In this document: one piece after another, positions 26,702-36,842 of the stretch
Layout: the number at the start of each line of letters is the position of its first letter
Numbering within the stretch: the stretch's first letter is position 1
Assembly (NCBI RefSeq): GCF_030818935.1
Contig: NZ_JAUTBD010000001.1
Coordinates: 1,550,001 to 1,614,000 of the forward strand
Reading direction: 5' to 3'
Length of the DNA: 64,000 bases
DNA from: Microbacterium sp. SORGH_AS_1204
Lineage (GTDB): Bacteria > Actinomycetota > Actinomycetes > Actinomycetales > Microbacteriaceae
Notes under the pieces: generated by a model
The model's database searches: none
What the model was told of the DNA's origin: nothing
Seen by the model: the letters and a program-made list of their open reading frames with translations, nothing else
Position numbers and translations under genes: made by a program

Positions 26702-27016
26702 TCAGGGTGCCGTCGTCTCCGTGGCATCCGGAGCCGGCGTCGCCGGTGCATCGGTCGCCGGCGTGCTGGGCGCGTCGGTCGTGGGAGCGGTGGGCGTGGT
26801 GGACGGCACGGGCTCGGGAGCTCCCGGACCCGCGACGAAGTACGCCGTCTGCGCACCGACCGCACCCAGGATGACGACCAGTCCGACCACGACGGCGGTC
26901 ACGTTGTCGCGCGTGCGGCGGCGGAACTGCCGCTGGTGCAGCTCCACTCGCGCCGCATAGGTGCGGGCGCGTTCCCGCTGCTCTCGCGTCTGCCGGTCTC
27001 TCCCGCGCGTCGCCAC
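26702..27016 (-). CDS. Small single-pass membrane protein, function unknown
   Basis: A 104-residue protein. A basic N-terminus (RGRDRQTREQRERARTYAAR) precedes one membrane helix (NVTAVVVGLVVILGAVGAQT), then a Pro/Thr/Ala-rich outer tail of about 40 residues that may be glycosylated or span the wall. GGAGGAGG is five bases before the GTG at 27016, and TAGGAT (27049-27054) is a plausible -10. It diverges from rarA. I do not recognise a named family. Confidence 0.75.
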   Translation of the reverse strand: MATRGRDRQTREQRERARTYAARVELHQRQFRRRTRDNVTAVVVGLVVILGAVGAQTAYFVAGPGAPEPVPSTTPTAPTTDAPSTPATDAPATPAPDATETTAP

Positions 27017-27119
27017 ATCGACCTCCTCCGCCCGTCCGGGCGACTCGATCCTACAAAGCCCCCGTCCTTCGCCCGCGATAGGCCGGAGGCCGCGCCGACC
27101 CGATGTCGGGGGCCCCGGT

Positions 27120-27125
27120 TAGCCT
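27120..27125 (+). promoter_or_regulatory. -10 element TAGCCT of a leaderless rarA promoter
   Basis: TAGCCT ends six bases before the GTG at 27132, with no ribosome binding site between. Confidence 0.6.
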
Positions 27126-27131
27126 GGACCG

Positions 27132-28544
27132 GTGACCGCTTCTTCCGCGCTCTTCCAGGGCCAGACGCCGCTGGCCGTGCGCATGCGCCCCGTGAGCCTC
27201 GACGAGGTCGCCGGTCAGGGGCACCTGCTGCGGCCGGGCTCTCCGCTGGTCACGCTCGCCACGACCGACTCGTCGTCATCCGGGTCGGCCGTCTCGGTCA
27301 TCCTGTGGGGGCCGCCCGGCACAGGCAAGACGACCCTGGCCCAGGCGATCGCGCGTTCGTCGGGGCGGCGGTTCGTGGAGCTGTCGGCGATCACCGCCGG
27401 CGTCAAAGACGTGCGCGAGGTCATGCAAGAAGCACTGACCCAGCGCGATCTCTACGGGCAGTCGACCATCCTGTTCCTCGACGAGATCCACCGCTTCACC
27501 AAGGCCCAGCAAGATGCCCTGCTGCCGGGTGTCGAGAACGGATGGGTCGTCCTGATCGCGGCCACCACCGAGAATCCATCGTTCTCGGTCATCTCGCCCC
27601 TGCTCTCGCGGTCGCTGCTGCTCACCCTGCGGCCCCTGGGTGACGACGACCTCGGCGCCCTGGTGGACCGGGCCGTGACCGACCCCCGCGGTCTCGCCGG
27701 TCGCGTCGTGCTCGACGACGATGCGCGCGCCGCCCTCGTGCGCCTGGCATCCGGCGACGCTCGTCGGGCACTCACCGCCCTCGAGGCGGCGGCCTCGGTC
27801 GCGGGCGACGACGCGAGCGCGGCGGTGCCGGGCGTCGACGACGACGAATACGAAGACGAAGACGACGCGCACGACCCGGGGCCGTTCACCGGCGACGGCA
27901 CCGAGGTTCCTGTCATCACCGAGGACCACATCGCCCAGGCCGTCGACCGCGCGCTGCTGCGCTACGACCGTCAGGGCGATGAGCACTACGACGTCATCAG
28001 CGCATTCATCAAGTCGGTTCGGGGGTCCGATCCCGATGCCGCGATCCACTACCTCGCGCGCATGATCGAGGCCGGCGAAGACCCGCGTTTCATCGCCCGG
28101 CGGCTGGTGATCTCGGCGGCCGAAGACATCGGCATGGCCGACCCCCAGGCGCTGCAGATCGCCGTGGCCGCCGCCGACGCCGTCGCCTTCATCGGTATGC
28201 CGGAGGGGCGCATCCCGCTGGCCGAGGCCACCGTCTACCTCGCCACCACCGCCAAGTCGAACGCCGCCTACAACGCCATCAACGCCGCCATCGCCGACGT
28301 GCGCGCGGGCGGCTTCGGGCGCGTGCCGATGCACCTGCGCGACGCGCACTATCCCGGTGCCAAGCGGCTCGGCCACGGCAGGGGCTACAAGTACGCGCAC
28401 GACAGCGAGATCGGCATCGTCGCGCAGCAGTACCTGCCCGACGAGCTGCGCGGACGCCGCTATTACGAGCCCACGAACCATGGCGCCGAGCGCGATGTGT
28501 CCGCCCGGCTGGAGAAGATCCGCCGCATCCTCGACGGGCAGTGA
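27132..28544 (+). CDS. rarA: Replication-associated recombination protein RarA (MgsA)
   Basis: A 470-residue AAA+ clamp-loader-like ATPase acting at stalled replication forks. [20 protein letters not shown] opens the core, [20 protein letters not shown] is Walker [21 protein letters not shown]alker B and [20 protein letters not shown] sensor 1. The C-terminal tetramerisation region contains [20 protein letters not shown]. An acidic insertion [16 protein letters not shown] around residue 235 is not part of the core. The leaderless GTG start at 27132 fits the family length. Confidence 0.96.
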   Translation: MTASSALFQGQTPLAVRMRPVSLDEVAGQGHLLRPGSPLVTLATTDSSSSGSAVSVILWGPPGTGKTTLAQAIARSSGRRFVELSAITAGVKDVREVMQEALTQRDLYGQSTILFLDEIHRFTKAQQDALLPGVENGWVVLIAATTENPSFSVISPLLSRSLLLTLRPLGDDDLGALVDRAVTDPRGLAGRVVLDDDARAALVRLASGDARRALTALEAAASVAGDDASAAVPGVDDDEYEDEDDAHDPGPFTGDGTEVPVITEDHIAQAVDRALLRYDRQGDEHYDVISAFIKSVRGSDPDAAIHYLARMIEAGEDPRFIARRLVISAAEDIGMADPQALQIAVAAADAVAFIGMPEGRIPLAEATVYLATTAKSNAAYNAINAAIADVRAGGFGRVPMHLRDAHYPGAKRLGHGRGYKYAHDSEIGIVAQQYLPDELRGRRYYEPTNHGAERDVSARLEKIRRILDGQ

Positions 28545-28574
28545 CGCCCTCGGCTGGTTCTTGACGGCCTCTGC

Positions 28575-28729
28575 TATCATGAATCGGCTCGAAACAGGGT
28601 TTTCGGGCATCCCCTCCTTCCAGTGATCACCTTCCGGTGCGCCCCGGCGTGCGCCCCGGACCGGGCGGAAGGGGGCGATACGCCCGCGAGCCGCGAAAGG
28701 CGCGGCCGCGTCATCGGAAGGAGAACTTC
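28575..28729 (+). promoter_or_regulatory. rpsD promoter and leader of about 150 nt
   Basis: TGCTATCAT (extended -10, TATCAT at 28575-28580) begins a leader that is GC-rich and can fold (for example GCGCCCCGGCGTGCGCC near 28637). GGAAGGAG precedes the rpsD GTG. S4 controls its own operon in several bacteria through leader RNA structure; I cannot show a specific S4 site here. Confidence 0.45.
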
Positions 28730-29359
28730 GTGACCACGAAGTCTCAGGACCGCCGCAAGGTGCGTCTGTCGCGCGCCCTCGGCGTCGCGCTCACCCCCAA
28801 GGCCGCCCGCTACCTCGAGAAGCGTCCCTACGCTCCCGGCGAGCACGGCCGCACCAAGCGCAAGGCCGACAGCGACTACGCCGTGCGTCTGCGCGAGAAG
28901 CAGCGTCTGCGCGAGCAGTACGGCATCCGCGAGAAGCAGCTGCGCATCGCGTTCAACGAGGCCCGCCGCACCGACGGCCTGACCGGTGAGAACCTGGTCG
29001 AGCTGCTCGAGATGCGTCTGGACGCCCTCGTCGTGCGTTCGGGCTTCGCCCGCACCACCGCGCAGGCTCGCCAGCTCGTCGTGCACCGCCACATCCTGGT
29101 CGACGGCCAGCTCGTGGACCGCCCGTCGTTCCGCGTGAAGCCGGGTCAGCAGATTCACGTCAAGCCCAAGAGCGAGGGCCTCGAGCCCTTCCAGGTCGCC
29201 GCCGCCGGCGGGCACGCCGAAGTGCTGCCCCCCGTTCCGGGTTACCTCGAGGTCGACCTCTCGACGCTCCAGGCGAAGCTCGTGCGTCGCCCCAAGCGCG
29301 CCGAGGTACCCGTCACCTGTGACGTGCAGCTCGTCGTCGAGTACTACGCCGCCCGCTGA
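28730..29359 (+). CDS. rpsD: 30S ribosomal protein S4
   Basis: A 209-residue 16S-rRNA-binding assembly protein. KSQDRRKVRLSRALGVALTP then KAARYLEKRPYAPGEHGRTK is the cysteine-free (zinc-independent) S4 N-terminus. The S4 RNA-binding domain is RLDALVVRSGFARTTAQARQ then LVVHRHILVDGQ. GTG at 28730 is preceded by GGAAGGAG; an in-frame ATG at 28637 is rejected because it would put the leader into the protein. The gene stands alone here rather than in the alpha-operon, as is common in actinobacteria. Confidence 0.97.
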   Translation: MTTKSQDRRKVRLSRALGVALTPKAARYLEKRPYAPGEHGRTKRKADSDYAVRLREKQRLREQYGIREKQLRIAFNEARRTDGLTGENLVELLEMRLDALVVRSGFARTTAQARQLVVHRHILVDGQLVDRPSFRVKPGQQIHVKPKSEGLEPFQVAAAGGHAEVLPPVPGYLEVDLSTLQAKLVRRPKRAEVPVTCDVQLVVEYYAAR

Positions 29360-29372
29360 CACCAGCGAGCAC

Positions 29373-29406
29373 ACGAAGGGCGTCGGGGTTCCCCGGCGCC
29401 CTTCGT
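29373..29406 (+). terminator. rpsD terminator
   Basis: ACGAAGGGCG (29373-29382) pairs with CGCCCTTCGT (29397-29406), continuing after one mismatch into CGGG/CCCG. It starts 14 nt after the rpsD stop. Confidence 0.85.
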
Positions 29407-29575
29407 CGTCTCCGCTCGCCAGACGGCTGCGATGCCGAACCCCTGCCGACCGCGACGGGGGAGCGCCTCCGACCGAATGCATGGCATCCACCCGGTCACC
29501 GGTTGCGCAGCGCACAGGGGCCCTCGCCTACGATGGGGGATGCCGCGAACGCGGCGTCGTATCGAGGAAGAAGTG

Positions 29576-29860
29576 GTGATCGTGAAAAGCCTCGTCTGGT
29601 TCGCGTTGGGTATCGCCGGTGGGTTCGTCGCCGCCCACCTCGTCAACAAGGACCCCCGCGGGCAGGAGCTGTTCGCGCAGCTCGACGCGCGCATCGGCGA
29701 GTTCACCGACCACATGAGCGACGCCTATCACCAGCAGGAGACCCGCCTGTCGGAGATCATCGACGACGCCAAGGGCGTCGCCGCCTCCGCCGTCGACCGG
29801 GCCTCCGAGGCCGTCGGCGACGCCGCCGCCGCGAAGACCGCCGCCACCTCGTCCGACTGA
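29576..29860 (+). CDS. Small membrane-anchored protein with helical tail
   Basis: About 94 residues. A single N-terminal helix (SLVWFALGIAGGFVAAHLVN) is followed by an amphipathic, mostly helical cytoplasmic or periplasmic tail (FAQLDARIGEFTDHMSDAYH) and an Ala-rich end. GAGGAAG at 29564 supports starts at GTG 29573, 29576 or 29582; an ATG at 29540, five bases after a TACGAT hexamer, would give a leaderless form longer by 12 residues. It precedes alaS on the same strand by 64 nt and may be co-transcribed. Function unknown. Confidence 0.7.
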   Translation: MIVKSLVWFALGIAGGFVAAHLVNKDPRGQELFAQLDARIGEFTDHMSDAYHQQETRLSEIIDDAKGVAASAVDRASEAVGDAAAAKTAATSSD

Positions 29861-29924
29861 CCTCCCCGGCATCCGGCCCCCGACGCCCGGGGGCCGTCAC
29901 CGCACGCGCACCGAAAGACCCGCC

Positions 29925-32594
29925 ATGAAAACCGCCGAGATCGCCCAGCGCTTCCTCGACTTCTTCGAGAAGAAGAACCACACGATCGTCCCCTCGGCCT
30001 CGCTCGTCACCGACGACCCGGCCCTGCTGTTCACCGTGGCGGGCATGGTGCCCTTCATCCCCTACCTCAGCGGTGTCGTGCCGCCGCCGTACCCGCGTGC
30101 GGCCGACGTGCAGAAGTGCATCCGCACCAACGACATCGAGGAGGTCGGCAAGACCCCTCGTCACGGCACCTTCTTCCAGATGCTCGGCAACTGGTCGTTC
30201 GGCGACTACTTCAAAGAAGACGCGATCCGCTTCGCGTGGGAGCTGCTGACCGCTCCCGAGGCGGAGGGCGGCCTCGCCTTCGACCCGAAGGACCTCTGGG
30301 TCACGGTGTACGAGGAGGACGACGAGGCGCACGAGCTGTGGCGCCGTCTGACGCACCTTCCCGAGGAGCGCATCCAGCGTCTCGGCAAGGACACCAACTA
30401 CTGGTCGACCGGGCTCCCGGGCCCCGCCGGCCCCTGCTCCGAGATCTTCTTCGACCGCGGACCCGCGTACGGCATCGACGGCGGCCCCGCCACCGACGAC
30501 GACCGCTACGTCGAGATCTGGAACCTCGTGTTCATGCAGTACGAGATCACCAACGTGCGCTCGAAGTACGACTTCGACATCGTGGGCGAACTCCCCGCCA
30601 AGAACATCGACACCGGCATGGGCCTGGAGCGCATCGCGTTCATCAAGCAGGGCGTCGACAACATGTACGAGACCGACCAGGTGCGCCCCGTGCTCGATCT
30701 GGCGGCGAAACTCGCAGGCAAGTCGTACGGCGCCGAATCGCACGACGACGACGTGCGCCTGCGCATCGTCGCCGACCACGTGCGCTCGTCGCTCATGCTG
30801 CTCGCCGACGGCGTCACCCCCTCGAACGAGGGCCGCGGCTACATCCTCCGCCGCATCATGCGTCGCGCCATCCGCTCGATGCGCCTGCTCGGCGTCGAGG
30901 GCGCCACCTTCCCCGAGCTCTTCGCCGCGTCGCGCGACGCGATGAAGGAGTCGTACCCCGAGGTCGAGGCCGACTACGCACGCCTCTCGGCCTACGCGAT
31001 CGCCGAAGAGCAGACGTTCCTGCGCACGCTCGCGGCGGGGTCGGCCATCCTCGACCAGTCCGTCGCCGAGGCGAAGACCGGCGGCGGGACCACCCTGTCG
31101 GGCTCCGAGGCGTTCCTTCTGCACGACACGTACGGTTTCCCGATCGACCTCACGCTCGAGATCGCCGAAGAGGCGGGTCTCACCGTCGACCGCGGCGCCT
31201 TCGATCAGCTCATGCAGGAGCAGCGCACCCGCGCGAAGGCCGACGCCCGCGCCCGTAAGGGTGCCATCGCCGACCAGAGCGCCTACCGCGAGTTCCGCGC
31301 GCTCGGCGAGACCGTATTCACCGGGTACACCGAGCTGCAGACCGAGTCGACCGTCCTCGGCATCCTGGTTCAGGGTCAGGGCACCGACCGGGCGTCCGAG
31401 GGCCAGATCGCCGAGATCATCACGGCCGAGACCGCTCTCTACGCCGAGTCGGGCGGTCAGGTCGCCGACAAGGGCGTCATCGTCGGCCCCGGCTACGAGC
31501 TCGAGGTGCTCGACGTGCAGCGCCCCGTTCCGGGCCTGGTCAGCCACACCGTCGAGGTCACCACCGGCGAGGTGTCGGTCGGCGCCCCCGCGACCACCGT
31601 GGTCGACGCTCTGAACCGCCACTCGGCCCAGCAGGCGCACACTGCCACGCACCTCGTGCACGCGGCCATCCGCGACACACTCGGCAAGACCGCCACCCAG
31701 ACCGGGTCGCTCAACCGCGCCGGCTACATGCGCTTCGACTTCAGCTGGGGCTCGGCGCTGTCGCCCGAGACCCGCACCGAGATCGAAGACATCGCCAACA
31801 ACGCCGTGCGCGACAACCTCGAGGTCACCACGCGCGTGATGTCGCTCGACGAGGCGAAGGCCGCCGGCGCCATGGCGCTGTTCGGCGAGAAGTACGGCGA
31901 CACCGTGCGCATGGTCGACATCGGCGGCCCGTGGTCGCGCGAGCTCTGCGGCGGAACGCACGTATCACGCAGCTCCGAGATCGGTCTGGTCAACCTCGTC
32001 GGCGAGCAGTCGGTGGGCGCCTCGAACCGCCGCGTCGAAGCGCTGGTGGGCCTCGACGCGTTCCGCGACCTCGCCGCCGAGCGTGCGATCGTGTCGCAGC
32101 TCAGCACGAGCCTGAAAACCCCGCGCGACCAGCTCACGTCGCGCATCGCCGAGCTCGCCGCGAGCTTGAAAGCCGCGGAGAAGAAGATCGCCGCGTTCGA
32201 GGCGCAGGCCCTGACCGGGCGCCTGCCGCAGCTGGTCGAATCCGCGAGCACGGTCGGCACCGTGCGCGTCGTCGCCCAGAGCCTCGGCGAGGGCGCGTCG
32301 GCCGACGACGTGCGCTCACTCGCGCTGCAGGTGCGCGACCGTCTCGGCACCGACCCCGCCGTCGTCGCGCTGGCTTCGGTGACCGGCGGTCGGGCCACGG
32401 TCGTCGTCGTCACCAACGACGCCGCTCGCGAGCGCGGTATCGCCGCCGGCGCTCTCGCCAAGGCCGCCGCGGGCGTGCTCGGCGGTGGGGGAGGCGGTCG
32501 ACCGGATGTCGCACAGGGCGGTGGAACGGATGCCGCGGCCCTGCCGCAGGCGCTCGACGGCATCGTCGCAGGCGTTCGGGCGACCACCGCGTGA
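29925..32594 (+). CDS. alaS: Alanyl-tRNA synthetase
   Basis: An 889-residue class II synthetase. The N-terminal core shows MKTAEIAQRFLDFFEKKNHT, RTNDIEEVGKTPRHGTFFQM and WNLVFMQYE. The editing domain has HTATHLVHAAIR (HxxxH zinc site) and RELCGGTHVSRSSEIGLV (Cys and His ligands). A C-Ala domain with LGGGGGGRPDVAQGGGTD ends the protein. Length matches the family. The ATG at 29925 is the first residue of the conserved start. The stop overlaps the ruvX GTG by 4 nt; ruvX, mltG and aroE follow in one operon, a typical actinobacterial order. Confidence 0.98.
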   Translation: MKTAEIAQRFLDFFEKKNHTIVPSASLVTDDPALLFTVAGMVPFIPYLSGVVPPPYPRAADVQKCIRTNDIEEVGKTPRHGTFFQMLGNWSFGDYFKEDAIRFAWELLTAPEAEGGLAFDPKDLWVTVYEEDDEAHELWRRLTHLPEERIQRLGKDTNYWSTGLPGPAGPCSEIFFDRGPAYGIDGGPATDDDRYVEIWNLVFMQYEITNVRSKYDFDIVGELPAKNIDTGMGLERIAFIKQGVDNMYETDQVRPVLDLAAKLAGKSYGAESHDDDVRLRIVADHVRSSLMLLADGVTPSNEGRGYILRRIMRRAIRSMRLLGVEGATFPELFAASRDAMKESYPEVEADYARLSAYAIAEEQTFLRTLAAGSAILDQSVAEAKTGGGTTLSGSEAFLLHDTYGFPIDLTLEIAEEAGLTVDRGAFDQLMQEQRTRAKADARARKGAIADQSAYREFRALGETVFTGYTELQTESTVLGILVQGQGTDRASEGQIAEIITAETALYAESGGQVADKGVIVGPGYELEVLDVQRPVPGLVSHTVEVTTGEVSVGAPATTVVDALNRHSAQQAHTATHLVHAAIRDTLGKTATQTGSLNRAGYMRFDFSWGSALSPETRTEIEDIANNAVRDNLEVTTRVMSLDEAKAAGAMALFGEKYGDTVRMVDIGGPWSRELCGGTHVSRSSEIGLVNLVGEQSVGASNRRVEALVGLDAFRDLAAERAIVSQLSTSLKTPRDQLTSRIAELAASLKAAEKKIAAFEAQALTGRLPQLVESASTVGTVRVVAQSLGEGASADDVRSLALQVRDRLGTDPAVVALASVTGGRATVVVVTNDAARERGIAAGALAKAAAGVLGGGGGGRPDVAQGGGTDAAALPQALDGIVAGVRATTA

Positions 32595-33064
32595 CGACGT
32601 TCCGGCGCGGCATCCGGCTGGGGATCGATGTCGGGCGCGCGCGCGTCGGCGTGGCGCGCTCGGACCCGGACGGGGTGCTCGCCGTTCCCGTCGAGACGGT
32701 TCCTCGCAAGGGCGAGCCGGTCCGGCGCATCGCGGCCCTCGCGGCCGAATACGAGGCGTTCGAGGTGCTCGTCGGTCTGCCCCTGAACCTCCGGGGCGAG
32801 GACACGCCGTCGACGACCGACGCGCGCCGATTCGCCGAGGCCCTCGCGGCGTCGCTCCCGATGCCCGTCCGACTGGTCGACGAGCGGCTCAGCACCGTTT
32901 CGGCGCACGGTGTGCTGAGAGAAGCAGGGCGTTCCCAGCGGGATTCTCGTAGCATTGTGGACCAAGTCGCCGCTGTGGTGCTGCTGCAGCAGGCGCTCGA
33001 CGTGGAGCGACAGTCCGGTGCCCCGGCCGGACCCGCCGTATCACCGGGACAGGAGCCCGCCTGA
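32591..33064 (+). CDS. ruvX: RuvX/YqgF-family Holliday junction resolvase-like protein
   Basis: A 157-residue RNase H-fold protein: RLGIDVGRARVGVARSDPDG, VLVGLPLNLRGEDTPSTTDA and VRLVDERLSTVSAHGVLREA then SIVDQVAAVVLLQQALD carry the conserved acidic residues. Family members process 16S rRNA ends or resolve DNA junctions. GTG at 32591 overlaps the alaS stop. Confidence 0.94.
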   Translation: MTTFRRGIRLGIDVGRARVGVARSDPDGVLAVPVETVPRKGEPVRRIAALAAEYEAFEVLVGLPLNLRGEDTPSTTDARRFAEALAASLPMPVRLVDERLSTVSAHGVLREAGRSQRDSRSIVDQVAAVVLLQQALDVERQSGAPAGPAVSPGQEPA

Positions 33065-33065
33065 C

Positions 33066-34778
33066 ATGCCCGAGAACCAGCCGCCCGAGAGCGATCCGTT
33101 CGCCGACCTCTACGGGCGACTGCCCGACCCGCGCACCACAGCGCGAGCCGATGACGCGCCGCCCTCGCGCAGGGCCGCCCGCGAAGCCCGTCGCGCCGAG
33201 AACGGCACGACCGACGTCGGCGACACCGCACGGAGGTCGCCGGGTGCGACGTCATCGACGCCCTCGCCCGCATCGCCCAGCGGGGCGCCCACCCCGGGCC
33301 GACCGGCTCGCGCCGAGGCGGCACCCCGCAGCGCCGCAGCCGCTGCGGACTCGGCCCGCTCGAGCGCGGATGTTTCGGGTGCCGCTGGCGCCCCCGCGGC
33401 CGGCGGCACCCCCGCCGGTGCCGGCCGTCGCACCGCCGCTGACAGCGACGCCCCCGCCGGTGCCGGCCGTCGCACCGTCGCTGACAGCGGCACCCCCGTC
33501 GGTCCGCGCCGCAGCGTTGCTGCCGCGGCCGAGACCCGCCCGGCACGCGAACCCGCACTCGTGGGCGCCGGTTCCGCCGGGGCCGCCGTCGCGTCGACAC
33601 AGGGTGCCGTGGCATCCGGATCTCTCGAGCAACTCTTCACCGGCCAGACCACGACGCACGAGATCGGTCACGCCGCACCGGAGCCGACGCGCAGGCGACG
33701 TCGCGTGGGGCCGTGGATCGCCCTCGCGGTCGTGGTGCTGCTCGTCGGCGGCATCGCCGGCGGCGGTCTCGCCCTCTGGAACACCTACGGCGAGCGGGTG
33801 CAGGCGTTCTTCGGCGGCGACGAGCCCCTCGACTACGAAGCGGGTCAGGCCACGGGCGAGACGCGCGTCACCATCGTCTCGGGCGACACCGGAGCGTCGG
33901 TCTCGCCGAAGATGTTCGAGGCGGGCGTGACCAAGGCGTCGAACTCGCTCTACAAGTACATGGTCGACAACAACGTCGCCTTCACCTTCCAGCCGGGCGT
34001 CTACAAGCTCCAGCAGCAGATGACCTCCGAGGCCGTGCTGCTCGCCCTCCGTCAGCCCGAGAACCGTCTGAACTACTCCGTGCAGCTGCGCGAGGGTCTC
34101 ACCCTGGCACAGTCGCTCGACCTCATCACGGAGCAGCTCGGCATCGCTCGCGCCGATCTCGACGCGGCCGTCGCCGACCCGTCGCAGTACGGCGTACCGG
34201 CGTCGACGCTCGAGGGATGGATCTTCCCGGCCACCTACGACTTCGACGAGGGCGTCACCGCACAGCAGGTCATCGACACGATGGTCGCGCGCACCGTGCA
34301 GTCGCTCGACGCGGCCGGCGTGCCCGAGGGCGACCGCGAGCGGATCCTCATCATCGCGTCGATCATCGAGCGCGAGGCGCGCAGCAGCGAGGACTTCTAC
34401 AAGGTGTCGCGGGTGATCGAGAATCGCCTGCAGCCCACCAACCAGGAGACCTTCGGCAAGCTCGAGATGGACTCCACCGTGCAGTACGGCGCGGGCGAGA
34501 TGGGCAGCGGGTCGGTGAGCACCTCCGAAGAAGCCCGCAACAGCGACAACCCGTGGAACACCTACATGTACCCGGGTCTGCCCATCGGCCCCATCGCGAA
34601 CGCCGGCGATCTCGCCATCGACGCCGCGATGAAGCCGGCCGACGGTCCGTGGCTGTACTTCGTCACCGTCAACCTCGACACCGGCGAGACCGTCTTCACC
34701 TCCACGCTCAGCGAGCACGAGCAGGCCGTCGCGCAGTGGCGGGCGTGGTGCGCCGAGAACCCGAACTCGGGATGCTGA
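33066..34778 (+). CDS. mltG: Endolytic murein transglycosylase MltG
   Basis: A 570-residue membrane enzyme that cleaves nascent glycan strands and sets their length. Residues 1-220 are a long cytoplasmic, Ala/Pro/Arg-rich tail including a 14-residue tandem repeat. One helix (WIALAVVVLLVGGIAGGGLA) leads to the YceG catalytic domain with LEGWIFPATYDFDEGVTAQQ, IIASIIEREARSSEDFYKVS (catalytic Glu) and NPWNTYMYPGLPIGPIANAG. ATG at 33066 lies one base after the ruvX stop. aroE begins within its last codons. Confidence 0.95.
   Translation: MPENQPPESDPFADLYGRLPDPRTTARADDAPPSRRAAREARRAENGTTDVGDTARRSPGATSSTPSPASPSGAPTPGRPARAEAAPRSAAAAADSARSSADVSGAAGAPAAGGTPAGAGRRTAADSDAPAGAGRRTVADSGTPVGPRRSVAAAAETRPAREPALVGAGSAGAAVASTQGAVASGSLEQLFTGQTTTHEIGHAAPEPTRRRRRVGPWIALAVVVLLVGGIAGGGLALWNTYGERVQAFFGGDEPLDYEAGQATGETRVTIVSGDTGASVSPKMFEAGVTKASNSLYKYMVDNNVAFTFQPGVYKLQQQMTSEAVLLALRQPENRLNYSVQLREGLTLAQSLDLITEQLGIARADLDAAVADPSQYGVPASTLEGWIFPATYDFDEGVTAQQVIDTMVARTVQSLDAAGVPEGDRERILIIASIIEREARSSEDFYKVSRVIENRLQPTNQETFGKLEMDSTVQYGAGEMGSGSVSTSEEARNSDNPWNTYMYPGLPIGPIANAGDLAIDAAMKPADGPWLYFVTVNLDTGETVFTSTLSEHEQAVAQWRAWCAENPNSGC
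33409..33492. repeat. 42-bp tandem repeat inside mltG
   Basis: Two units with a 42-bp period (starting 33409 and 33451) encode PAGAGRRTAADSDA and PAGAGRRTVADSGT, with a third decayed unit after them. The period keeps the frame, so the cytoplasmic tail of MltG could vary in length between strains. Confidence 0.85.
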
Positions 34779-35611
34779 CCGACCGCACGCGCCTCGCCGT
34801 GTGGGGCGACCCGATCGCGCACTCGCGGTCGCCCCGTCTGCACGCCGCGGCCTACGGCGTGCTGGGGCTCGACTGGGACTACGAACGCCGTCAGGTCGGT
34901 GAGGCGGGGTTCGCGAACGCCCTCACCGATATGGATGCCACGTGGCGGGGCCTGTCCCTCACCATGCCGTTGAAGCACGTTGCGGCGAAGACGGCCGTGT
35001 CGCTCGATGACGCGGCGCGGTTCACGGGCGCGGTGAACACCTACCTGCTCACGGACGACGGTCCCCGCGGCTTCAACACCGACGTGGGGGGACTGGCGCG
35101 CGCGCTGCACGAGGCGGGAGTCGCCGAGCCCCGCGCCGCCCGCATCCTCGGCGCGGGTGCGACGGCGACCTCCGCCGTCCTCTCGCTGAAGGAACGGGGT
35201 GTCCGGCGTGTCGAGGTCGTCGCGCGGCGCCCCGAGGCGGTGGCGTCGCTCGCGCAGATGGGCGAGGCCGTCGGCGTCGAGGTGGTCGGGTCCTCCTTCG
35301 CCAACGCCGAGACGCCGGCGCCGGTCGACGTGACGATCGCGGCCCTGCCGGGGAACGTCGATGCGGGTCCCGGCATCCGCCCCTTCGCCGAGAACGGCGG
35401 ACTGCTGGTCGATGTCGTGTACGGCACCTGGCCGACCGCGCTCGCGCAGGAATGGATCGCGGTCGGCAACGAGGCGATCAACGGCCTCCCGATGCTGCTG
35501 CACCAGGCCCTGCTGCAGGTGCGCGTGTTCGTCAACGGCGACCCCGGCAGACCGCTCCACCGCGAGGATGCGGTGCTGTCCGCGATGCGCACCGCGCTCG
35601 TGGGAGACTAG
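34772..35611 (+). CDS. aroE: Shikimate dehydrogenase (biosynthetic)
   Basis: A 279-residue NADPH enzyme reducing 3-dehydroshikimate to shikimate. [20 protein letters not shown] is the substrate-binding SxS motif, [15 protein letters not shown] holds the catalytic lysine and NTDVGGL the aspartate. [19 protein letters not shown] is the dinucleotide-binding loop; VVARRPE follows its second strand. A different paralogue with quinate-type motifs is encoded at 40052. ATG at 34772 overlaps the mltG stop by 7 nt; aroC follows after 4 nt. Confidence 0.95.
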   Translation: MLTDRTRLAVWGDPIAHSRSPRLHAAAYGVLGLDWDYERRQVGEAGFANALTDMDATWRGLSLTMPLKHVAAKTAVSLDDAARFTGAVNTYLLTDDGPRGFNTDVGGLARALHEAGVAEPRAARILGAGATATSAVLSLKERGVRRVEVVARRPEAVASLAQMGEAVGVEVVGSSFANAETPAPVDVTIAALPGNVDAGPGIRPFAENGGLLVDVVYGTWPTALAQEWIAVGNEAINGLPMLLHQALLQVRVFVNGDPGRPLHREDAVLSAMRTALVGD

Positions 35612-35615
35612 ACGA

Positions 35616-36842
35616 ATGCTTCGCGTTCTCACGGCCGGCGAGTCCCACGGCCCCGAACTGATCGCCCTCATGGAGGGGATGCCGGCCGGCGTGCCCGTCT
35701 CGTCCGCGCAGATCCGCGCCGAACTCGCGCGTCGTCGCCTGGGGTACGGCCGGGGCTCGCGCATGAAGTTCGAAGAAGACGAGCTCACGCTCTCCACCGG
35801 CATCGTGCACGGTTTCACCATCGGCAGCCCGATCGCGCTGCGCATCGGCAATACGGAGTGGCCGAAGTGGACCGAGGTCATGAGCCCCGAGCCGATCGAG
35901 CTGTCCGACCGCTCGCGCGGCCGTGGCGCCGCGCTCACGCGCCCGCGACCCGGGCACGCCGACCTCGTCGGCATGCAGAAGTACGGCTTCGACGAGGCCC
36001 GCCCGATCCTCGAGCGCGCCTCGGCGCGCGAGACCGCGGCGCGCGTCGCCCTGGGTGCCGTCGCCCGGTCGTTCCTCAACGAGCTCGGCATCCGCCTGGT
36101 CAGCCACACGCTCTCGATCGGCCCGGTGCGCGTGCCCGACGACGCGCCGTTCCCCGCGCCCGACGACGTCGACCTGCTCGACGCCGATCCGTTGCGCTGC
36201 TTCCACCCCGAGACCAGCGCCGCCATGGTGGCCGAGGTCGACGACGCCAAGAAGGCCGGTGACACGCTCGGCGGCATCGTCGAGGTGCTCGCCTACGGCC
36301 TGCCGCCGGGGCTCGGCTCGCACGTGCAGTGGGACCGCCGACTCGATGCCCGGCTCGCGCAGGCGCTGATGAGCATCCAGGCGATCAAGGGCGTCGAGGT
36401 CGGCGACGGCTTCCTCACCACGACCCGTCGCGGCTCGCAGGCGCACGACGAACTCTTCGCGACCGGCGACGGCATCACGCGCTCGTCCGATCGCGCGGGC
36501 GGCACGGAGGGCGGCATGTCGACCGGCACCGTGCTGCGCGTGCGCGCCGGCATGAAGCCGATCGCCACCATCCCCAAGGCCCTGCGCACGGTCGACGTCG
36601 CCACCGGCGACACCGCCGCGGCCCACCACCAGCGCTCCGACGTGTGCGCCGTACCGGCGGCCGGCGTCGTGGCCGAAGCCATGGTCGCCGTCACCCTCGC
36701 CGACGCGATCCTCGAGAAGTTCGGCGGCGACAACATCGTCGAGACCCGCCGCAACGTCGAGACCTACCTCGCGAACCTGCCCGAGACGCTGCGCACGACC
36801 GACGCGTCCGACGCGGCGCTCCTCGCGCATGACCTCGCCTGA
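35616..36842 (+). CDS. aroC: Chorismate synthase
   Basis: A 408-residue FMN-dependent enzyme converting EPSP to chorismate, the end point of the shikimate pathway. [20 protein letters not shown] then [68 protein letters not shown] and [20 protein letters not shown] are family signatures. The end overlaps aroK by 14 nt. Confidence 0.98.
   Translation: MLRVLTAGESHGPELIALMEGMPAGVPVSSAQIRAELARRRLGYGRGSRMKFEEDELTLSTGIVHGFTIGSPIALRIGNTEWPKWTEVMSPEPIELSDRSRGRGAALTRPRPGHADLVGMQKYGFDEARPILERASARETAARVALGAVARSFLNELGIRLVSHTLSIGPVRVPDDAPFPAPDDVDLLDADPLRCFHPETSAAMVAEVDDAKKAGDTLGGIVEVLAYGLPPGLGSHVQWDRRLDARLAQALMSIQAIKGVEVGDGFLTTTRRGSQAHDELFATGDGITRSSDRAGGTEGGMSTGTVLRVRAGMKPIATIPKALRTVDVATGDTAAAHHQRSDVCAVPAAGVVAEAMVAVTLADAILEKFGGDNIVETRRNVETYLANLPETLRTTDASDAALLAHDLA

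Noticed and set aside
28561..28580. TTGACG as the -35 of the rpsD promoter
   Set aside because: It is only eight bases from the TATCAT hexamer; an extended -10 (TGCTATCAT) explains the promoter better.
29757..31961. Minus-strand frame of 734 codons opposite alaS
   Set aside because: Antisense of alaS.
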